Below the pieces are notes generated by a model, which saw only the letters and a list, made by a program, of their open reading frames with translations, made no database searches and was not told the DNA's origin. The position numbers and the translations under genes were made by a program. Below, piece by piece: positions 59,301 to 64,000 of a stretch of DNA of 64,000 nt. Numbering within the stretch: the first letter of the stretch is position 1; every line of letters starts with the position of its first letter. Location of the stretch: assembly GCA_964035545.1 (NCBI GenBank), contig OZ037768.1, positions 15,903,375 through 15,967,374 of the forward strand, read 5' to 3'. Source of the DNA: Bugula neritina (Eukaryota > Bryozoa > Gymnolaemata > Cheilostomatida > Bugulidae).

Positions 59301-62300
59301 TTGTACCAGGTGGGAGACTGGGTCTGGATGGTGAGCTATCGTAGGCGACGCGGACAGTCGGCTAAGCTTCAGCCCAAGTTCGTCGGTCCCTACTGTGTAG
59401 TGGAGGTGCTGCCCAACCACACGTACCGTGTGGAGCGCTCTGGCCAGGTCTCGGTCCAGAGCGAGCAGCGCCTGAAACCTTACCATGCCAGCCCAGACGC
59501 AGTGGGTCAGGCACCACCCCTCCTGGAGCCCAACCGCCAGCCCAACCATCGGGGAAGGACCACCCAACCCCGAGAAGTGGAAATTGTCGTCCCAAGGGAG
59601 GCGGATCAGGGACAGGCCGCCCTGCTGGAACAGCTTGAACAGCAGCAAAGGCAGGAACGGCGGCAGCAGCAGCAGGCCCTAGGGCCACCACCCCTCTCGG
59701 GGGAGGACACTCCCACCCGTGTTACGGGTGAAGGCGGGGACCCCCCTACATTGGCAACTGAAGAGCCACTGGCACTACAAGTGCCTGCCCATCCATTGAG
59801 GAGTCAAAGAGATAGGAAACCACCCAGATATTTGGCGGACTATCACGTGGGACACATGGAGATGTCCCCACAAAGGAGTGGTACACCCAGTACGGGTAAA
59901 AACTCTGAGTCTCAGTTGCAGAATAGCCCTGGCAGTACAGGACTTCTTCAAAAGCAACAGCCCCCAGACCAGCACAGTCACCTGGACAACAGATACCCAG
60001 CTCTTTCGGGTAATGTTGGCCAAGGTAGGTGGCGATACCCCATACCCCTGACCGACTTGGAACCCCCTCAAGAGAAGGAAGATGGGGCCACGTCCCTGCT
60101 ACCTGCTCAGCTGATTGGAGATGGCGCTGCCGCAGCCACCGCCCAGCCTCTACGGGTAGCACTGGCAAGACTAGGCAAAGAGCCTGGAGCACCAGTCAGC
60201 CAAATAGGAGAGAAGATTCAGCCGCCCCATCCGCAATTGCCCCGTCACCGGCAAAATGAGGCACCTCCTTACCGCGAGTGCGTCCTGGATAGTGCAATCC
60301 AGGCCTGGTCCAGTATCCTTGACCGATGTACTGAAGAGATAGAAAGCCTGGTGCACCACCTCCAATGACCAAACCGAACAATTAGGCATTAGCCACCCGA
60401 ACTGTATATATTGTGGATGCTACTACGATTGTTTATTGTGACACGCGTGATTAATCATAATACTTTTCTGTTAACCACATATTTTCTACTGTTGTGTTTT
60501 ATTTTTGACCTGTTTGTACAAACACCTTGTCTCTGTTATCGAAAAGGGGATGCTTTTCGATGGCGGGAGAATGTAATGGATTTTTACCCTCTATTAGTTG
60601 CGAAATAACAGCGTGCAACAGTATATTATAAATACTGTTGCGTATCGTTATTAACTCTGTAATTATAGTTAAGTAAGCTAGCTTGCTAATGCCTAAGTAT
60701 GGTAATTACTGTTGAAGCTTTCAACATAATGTAATTTTACTGAAATACGCATTCTGAAGTTATGTAATATTTCTTGTACTAATGTTGCGTATCAATTTTT
60801 ATGCTGTAATTGTGTAGTAGATTTTTGCATGTATTTGTTTCCGGTTGCGAGATTGGCATTTCGGTTTCCGAAATACCGAAAATCGGCATTTCGGGCTACC
60901 GGAAGCCCGAAGTGCCGAAATTCGGTGTTTCGGACTACCGAAATGCCGAAATTAAGCGTTTCGGACGCCCGAAATGCCGATTTTCGGCGTTTCGGGCCTC
61001 CGATCTCGGCAACAATGAAAAAGCACTGTATCTTGTTGTATATAAAAGCCAGCGAGCTCCAGTGTAGTTCAGTCTACTACTGGAGCTCACTGGCAGAGGA
61101 CCTTCACTATTATATATAATTCAACTAAATAAAGATTTCTTCAACTACACAATACATCTTGTTCTCTCTAACAAAGAGTATGTTCAGGCACTAGTTCTAT
61201 TCAACCCACAAAAATATCACAGACTGACCAAAAGAACTTCAAGTTTTATTACTGATTGAAACCAAGCAACAGTTTTATTTAGTGTTACACCTTGCTAGTC
61301 GAAAATTTATAATGTGTATTATTAATTTTAATAAGGTCTTTGCAATAAATCATTTTATAATTATAATGAAACCCTTTCATTAGCAACACACTAGTAAACA
61401 GAAAGTTTAAATTGTGTTGTAAGCGGTGGTTTTTTAACTGAAAAAAGTCTACATTTTGCAGGTTACGGCTACAGCAGGTATGAAGGTAAATCTTGTAGAT
61501 ATGAATGAAGATATTCTCAAAAAATCTGGCAGCAATATTCAGAAAAGCTTAGAAAGAGTTGCCAAGAAGAAGTTTTCAGACAATCCTGAGGTATTTTTTA
61601 TCTTTAAGAATTGATCTATTTGTTTGTTGACAAAAAACTTCGTATAATATATTCTGTTTTGTTAGTATCTATAAAAATATTGTCAAAAACAGTAGTTGAT
61701 TTTTGTTACTTAGTAGCAAGTTTACTATCTGATGATGTAAGCAAGCATCAGCATGGAAATCAAAGCTCAGCAAATGTATTTTGTTGTTGGTGCTTATGAC
61801 ATCCAACTTGTTATAAAAATGTATATTTATTAAATATTTTTGACAGTTATGGCTGGCTGCATGTTCTTTATATTTTTTAAAATAAATTTAGGGTTTTACT
61901 TATTCAATCAATTTCATAAAACAACTGTATAATAGGCTGTACAACTTTTCAGGGAGGCAAACAGTTCATTGATGATATAACAGGGAGAATATCTTTTTCT
62001 TGTAATCCTGAAGAAGCTGTGCAATCTTCTGGATTGGTTATAGAAGCCATTGTTGAGAATCTAGAAATAAAGCAAAAGCTATTTTCTGCTTTGGACAAAG
62101 TTGCACCTAAGTATACTTACTATTTATATATAATAAATACATTAGGATTATTTATACAGCTACATGGAAAATTTCCTAAGCATAAAGCACTTGAGAATAG
62201 TTATGTACATTATAAGCATTTTACTGTTATATAAGCACTAGTCTATTTATTTACAGGGAAACACTATTCACCAGTAATACTTCATCTATTCCTATAAAGG

Positions 62301-62383
62301 ATATTGCAGTTTCAACTCAAAGGTTGGACCGATTTGGTGGACTTCATTTTTTTAATCCCGTTCCAATGATGAAACTTTTAGAG
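53395..62383 (+). CDS. HADH: 3-Hydroxyacyl-CoA dehydrogenase, mitochondrial (partial, 3' end beyond window)
   Basis: Short-chain L-3-hydroxyacyl-CoA dehydrogenase of mitochondrial beta-oxidation, NAD-dependent. Four in-frame exons: 53395-53514, 61462-61590, 61953-62110, 62257-62383. Seen: an Arg-rich presequence ([10 protein letters not shown]) suited to mitochondrial import; a Rossmann GGGLMGSG nucleotide-binding motif; VNLVDMNED, where the Asp after the second strand binds the NAD ribose; [20 protein letters not shown] with the active-site Ser; and [13 protein letters not shown] with the catalytic His. The substrate-binding C-terminal domain lies beyond the window. Intron 1 is almost 8 kb, mostly an LTR retrotransposon in the same orientation. 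The family assignment is firm. Confidence 0.93.
53868..53871. repeat. Target-site duplication GACT (5' copy)
   Basis: GACT directly before the 5' LTR is repeated at 61222-61225 directly after the 3' LTR, marking the insertion site in HADH intron 1. Confidence 0.75.
53872..54530 (+). repeat. 5' LTR
   Basis: 659 bp, TG...CA ends. TATATAAAA near 54348-54356 is a likely TATA box. AATAAA near 54437 is a likely poly(A) signal. An inverted GC-rich motif array fills 54149-54316. Confidence 0.95.
54149..54316. repeat. Inverted TTTCGG/CCGAAA array in the 5' LTR
   Basis: About a dozen alternating CCGAAA and TTTCGG words in under 170 bp, able to fold into many alternative hairpins. The counterpart in the 3' LTR is about 60849-61010. 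All the LTR substitutions I found fall in or just before this block. Confidence 0.85.
54532..54550 (+). other. Primer binding site, tRNA-Leu
   Basis: TGGTGGCAGCGGTGGGATT begins one base after the 5' LTR. It is complementary to the 3' end (including CCA) of a eukaryotic tRNA-Leu of the AAG type. Confidence 0.8.
54581..55495 (+). CDS. gag: Retrotransposon Gag
   Basis: 304 residues from the ATG at 54581; the frame is open a little upstream but has no earlier ATG. It forms the particle shell and binds genomic RNA. A capsid-like helical region covers roughly residues 45-210 ([20 protein letters not shown] onward). A Gln-rich linker follows, then one CCHC zinc knuckle, C-x2-C-x4-H-x4-C, at 278-291. 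It ends at TAA 55493-55495. Pol lies downstream in another frame, separated by about 80 bases. Confidence 0.9.
   Translation: MAPPGETAPGATETETPTLTVEALVAALQGLREPSQAPPGDRYRLRLPIFGGEEDVEQFIREFEDVATIAEWPAPVRILQLRSCLTGQAKSFALGPDEAHILRALRARFGRTAEEAVDRLQALRRNRKTTLEEHANTVERLAQAAYSHATGAERKRLVYNAFFKSVNDSGLQRYWLAAKVCTLEEALEMGKSYFQVEGLQERSFTAHQVAEENPEDATPITPQVSAATTPSPEQAQLAVLVDMMKGLQATVTQLQRNQADRRAPRVRDDPVRPSQFTCWGCGASGHVKRHCPKGSLPLNNRGSR
55585..55770 (+). repeat. 93-bp tandem duplication at the gag-pol junction
   Basis: GGATGGCAGGCACCTCGGAG occurs at 55585 and 55678 and the similarity extends through the unit. Because 93 is divisible by three, both the pol frame and an overlapping frame (open 55549-55839) stay open. 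Confidence 0.85.
55587..60368 (+). CDS. pol: Retrotransposon Pol polyprotein
   Basis: 1,593 residues from the first ATG in a frame opened by TGA 55575-55577. Domains: a 31-residue repeat at the N-terminus; aspartic protease with LLDTG (Asp128); reverse transcriptase with YLDD (558-561); RNase H with DTDAS (Asp705); integrase with an H2C2 finger (about 970-1010) and catalytic Asp1037, Asp1097, Glu1133 (D,D35E spacing); GPY/F-like KFVGPY near 1270. The last 300 or so residues are Gln/Pro-rich low complexity with no recognised domain. No chromodomain. All catalytic residues are present and no interruption was found. Confidence 0.93.
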   Translation: MAGTSEISETERFTRSSGHATQHPDGVRRRRMAGTSEISETARSTRSSGLATPQPVRGVARESRGGGLKLPSRPQKTPVVSKTMRRPAVRTQVVSPPETNHSRSTQPYGSSYFLPGKISGKAATFLLDTGCTTNLLSRRLFDTLGARERASLEPYEGAHGTLADGSCIPFYGVITLPGRVRDQVIHETFIVSQLKEDAILGMPFLEKHQCCMDFQKSVVVMAGRELVCVDKFGRPLVGGVQVVRDCTVPGRSQATLRCRVNCKEIADLGVVEGTHGAIRLANSLNRLDCRQELLVQCINPFTEPVRLSAGALVGKYHSIQDADVGPALETVADTQGNPPRTSRRAVPEHMADLYDGACGNCTSSTERQVLAQLLVEYSDVFSRGDEDMGLTKVISHEIPLAAGTTPIRQPTRRLGPEKEKEVSRQVQDLLDRDLIEPAHGAWSSPVVLVKKKDGSWRFCVDYRRLNSVTIQDAYPLPRIDEPLDALAGSKYFSTLDLLSGYWQVPLSPDAQDKAAFITRDGLWKWKVLPFGLTSAPATFQRLMEQVLSGLHWKTRLIYLDDVVVISPDFSTHVSRLREVFDRLRAAGLKLKPSKCALLQPEVTYLGHVVGRDGVATDPEKVQAVKEWTVPRDLPELRAFLGLVGYYRQYIPGFAGVAQPLNRLTAKGIRWQWTQEEQQAFDHLKQRLMEAPILAYPDPAKEYILDTDASDHSVGAVLSQVQGGSEVVVAYYSKTLAAAEKNYCTTRKELLAVVKAVKHFRPYLYGRTFRLRTDHASLIWLCKRAEPSSQVACWLEILAEFSYQMEHRAGRKHGNADGMSRRPVEDCKQCLHIEKRDGGPARLDVETELGEGAVYRWEHGHLRTETHSDDVQALHANPTLYQNVKELCRLQETLPGAVADIFRAKKEGRRPCEEQQRQGDVEFQLLCRRWDALKVSPDGLLMITLAADNRQQERDRVVCPRALRRELIWDTHKQAHSGVSRVIRCLRLRWYWPGMTRDVRLRVRQCEVCQASKHGRPTETTGRRRLYAGRPWQVVAVDLVGPMPLSARGNTWILVLTDHFTRWADALAIPDATAPTVARTLDQHVFCYLGFSEQIHTDQGAQFQSQLMGDLCRIWGVNQSRTTPYHPQGNGVVERNNRMLGDALRSLLLGRGQEEWDVVLPQIMRAYRSTPHSATQETPNFLMLGRETWVPEHLTYHVPAPESPVHEYVEGLIDIMGKAHDALRTQQWQTRTEDSEEPPLYQVGDWVWMVSYRRRRGQSAKLQPKFVGPYCVVEVLPNHTYRVERSGQVSVQSEQRLKPYHASPDAVGQAPPLLEPNRQPNHRGRTTQPREVEIVVPREADQGQAALLEQLEQQQRQERRQQQQALGPPPLSGEDTPTRVTGEGGDPPTLATEEPLALQVPAHPLRSQRDRKPPRYLADYHVGHMEMSPQRSGTPSTGKNSESQLQNSPGSTGLLQKQQPPDQHSHLDNRYPALSGNVGQGRWRYPIPLTDLEPPQEKEDGATSLLPAQLIGDGAAAATAQPLRVALARLGKEPGAPVSQIGEKIQPPHPQLPRHRQNEAPPYRECVLDSAIQAWSSILDRCTEEIESLVHHLQ
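60562..60571 (+). other. Polypurine tract
   Basis: GGCGGGAGAA directly before the 3' LTR, in the expected place for plus-strand priming. Confidence 0.65.
60572..61221 (+). repeat. 3' LTR
   Basis: 650 bp, about 99% identical to the 5' LTR apart from a 9-bp shorter motif array. It is followed by the GACT duplication. Confidence 0.95.
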
Positions 62384-62521
62384 GTAAAATAGATTTCTCT
62401 GTTGCTTTCATTCTAAATTTACAATGCCCAAGTTCACTCTATCTGCTTTGGCTAACTTATACAAACTTGGCGACTCTAATACAGTTCCTTACACGGTTTT
62501 GTAGTGATGAGTGTACCCAGT

Positions 62522-62595
62522 GGTCCCCGTGGTGTAATGGTTAGCACAATTCAGTTGATACTTTAAAGTTAAAATGGGCAGCTCTTTCAAGTAGC
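62522..62595 (+). pseudogene. tRNA-Gln-like relic or SINE head
   Basis: TGGTGTAATGGTTAGCAC matches the D-arm (box A) of tRNA-Gln exactly, and GGTCCCC precedes it like the acceptor 5' strand. The anticodon and T arms are not recognisable. It is either a decayed tRNA copy or the head of a tRNA-derived SINE in an HADH intron. Confidence 0.5.
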
Positions 62596-62639
62596 TACTT
62601 AAAGTCTCTATTTGACTATATACTATGATAATATATGCC

Positions 62640-63880
62640 AGGCATCATTCGCTGTCTTTCCATGAACCGATATTGGCCAGATCGATTCATGGGAAGGCAT
62701 CAAAGATCAATCTCAGTCGATCTGAGCTGGTTGGTCTGTGGAGATCGAACTCAGATCGATCTCAAGGCAATAAGACCATGGAAAGATGGCAGATCAATCT
62801 GAGAAGTAGAAAAAGACTGCTGGCTAAAATATTGTCTGCTAATAAAAATGATAACTTATTTTTAATTACTAAGGAAAGTACTTAATAATTACGATAGCCA
62901 CCTTTTCAGATGCAAAAACTTCGACTTTAAGTACAATGATTAAGACAACTGAATTATATGAAATTATAGACGGTAGAAGGTACAACAAGTGGGAGCATCT
63001 AAATTGAATTGACTAGTAAAACCTACTTTCATTAGTTATTTGCTGTATAATTTTAAAGTTGCGTTTATACCTTCACGATTTTCAGTCAGAAATTCAATTT
63101 GGCCGGGTTGAAATTTCTCCGAGTTGCATTGCATTGTAAAAGCCACTCACAAATTTTTTTGTATTGTGGTAACTTAATCGGCCGATTTCAGAATAATACA
63201 CAAAAGGAGTAATAACGCCTTGTAAACATCGTTATTTTAGTTATGACGTTGGCGATTAGATGACGTACTTATATGTTAATAATTATATCACATACGCCTT
63301 CTTAATTATCGCTTTTATGCTGTCAACTTCACTAATTCACGACATTTACAAAGGGCATCAAATAGCGATTAGGCGAGTCAGATTTCATTTTTAGAAATTA
63401 AGCTTCCGCATCAATATAATTTCAACGATTTTCAGTTTGACTATAAAGGGGTACCTGGACAAGTGTTATTAACTGAAACTCAGTATTTTTTCAGCAGAGG
63501 TATAAAAGCAACTTAAGCCTAACAATCCTGTAAGTTCATGAATAATATGCAAGACAGCTATTATTTTATATAAGCTGTCAAGCTAAAAAATTAAGAATAA
63601 TTATTTTTAATTGGCCAAGTTGCTTTACACTGAAAGCTTAGCTGCGTATAGTTGATAGCTGGCATTAATTTTTAGACAATCTTATATTCTAACCGCAGTA
63701 GCTTTAATCACACAGATGGGCGAACAAATTATACAGTTAAATTATCCTTCATTTAAGAGGAGGCAACTCTGCGAGATCGATCTGACACTCTCATGGAAAA
63801 ACGATCGATCTGAGCACATTTCTCAGATCAATCTCAGCGAGATGGATCTAAGATCGATTCATAGAAAGCTGGTGATTATT
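62640..63880. repeat. Region bounded by AGATCGATCTGAG-type repeats
   Basis: Clusters of GATCGATCTGAG/AGATCAATCTCAG words at about 62680-62800 and 63770-63870. The outer sequences are weakly inverted (CTTTCCATGAACCGAT near 62657; inverse of CTTTCTATGAATCGAT near 63855-63870). This suggests the ends of a 1.2-kb foldback or TIR element. The middle has no coding frame. It lies in the HADH intron after exon 4. Confidence 0.4.
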
Positions 63881-64000
63881 ATTATAGGAATTGGAAAGTA
63901 TATCATAAATGGGGAGCTGCTACTGGCATTTTGTTCTTGGTATCAGCTTGTTGTCACCTGCACAATTTTCAAACACAGGCAGCATCACAAAGCTACCCGG

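Larger units (their letters stand above)
53872..61221 (+). mobile_element. Ty3/gypsy LTR retrotransposon, apparently intact
   Basis: Order: 5' LTR (53872-54530), tRNA-Leu primer site, gag, pol (protease, RT, RNase H, integrase), purine tract, 3' LTR (60572-61221), with 4-bp duplications of GACT outside. The RT-RNase H-integrase order defines Ty3/gypsy (Metaviridae). No envelope frame. The coding part is GC-rich, in strong contrast to the AT-rich host. The LTRs differ by about six substitutions and one 9-bp indel, so the insertion is young, and no stop or frameshift interrupts gag or pol. It sits in HADH intron 1, same strand. Confidence 0.95.

Noticed and set aside
55099-60389. Many open frames on both strands inside gag-pol
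   Set aside because: Shadows of a GC-rich coding region; only the gag and pol frames carry recognised motifs.
53872-61221. Endogenous retrovirus with envelope
   Set aside because: No signal peptide or membrane-anchored frame follows integrase; the pol tail is soluble low-complexity sequence, so I call it a retrotransposon.

Overview
The window is AT-rich animal DNA from an invertebrate. Genes are split by many GT-AG introns of about 0.1 to 3 kb, intergenic DNA is gene-poor, and there are many short transposon remnants, a tRNA-derived SINE and an intact LTR retrotransposon. A gp130/Domeless-type class I cytokine receptor, a site-1 protease and a mitochondrial 3-hydroxyacyl-CoA dehydrogenase all point to a bilaterian. 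A lophotrochozoan such as a mollusc is my guess, but the sequence alone does not settle it.

Layout. 1-9.65 kb: possible tail of an upstream gene (1-93), then non-coding DNA with a SINE and a hAT-like element that carries a nested foldback repeat. 9.66-29.95 kb (+): a class I cytokine receptor gene with more than 20 exons, comprising a signal peptide, a C-x-W cytokine-binding domain, several fibronectin-III domains, one transmembrane helix and a tyrosine-containing tail. Its introns hold two more foldback copies, a perfect 30-bp hairpin and two TIR elements. 30-36.5 kb: non-coding, with a possible 5' exon near 34.1 kb. 36.5-36.76 kb (+): a 77-residue hydrophobic, Cys-rich protein. 40.7-50.4 kb (-): MBTPS1 (site-1 protease) in 15 coding exons, reconstructed in frame to about 1,033 residues with an intact Asp/His/Asn/Ser catalytic set; the final intron holds a TIR element with a 99-bp AT microsatellite. 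53.4 kb to beyond the window (+): the first four coding exons of HADH, divergent from MBTPS1. HADH intron 1 is expanded by a 7.35-kb Ty3/gypsy retrotransposon in the same orientation, with about 99% identical LTRs, a tRNA-Leu primer site, intact gag and pol, and a 4-bp target duplication.

The host genes have unrelated roles: cytokine signalling at the surface, Golgi proteolysis (SREBP/ATF6 type) and mitochondrial beta-oxidation. I see no operon-like or cassette organisation. The least explained material is in the repeats: a three-copy foldback family built from 15-bp units around a strand-biased G-rich core, the 30-bp perfect hairpin, and a dense array of inverted TTTCGG/CCGAAA motifs inside the retrotransposon LTRs.
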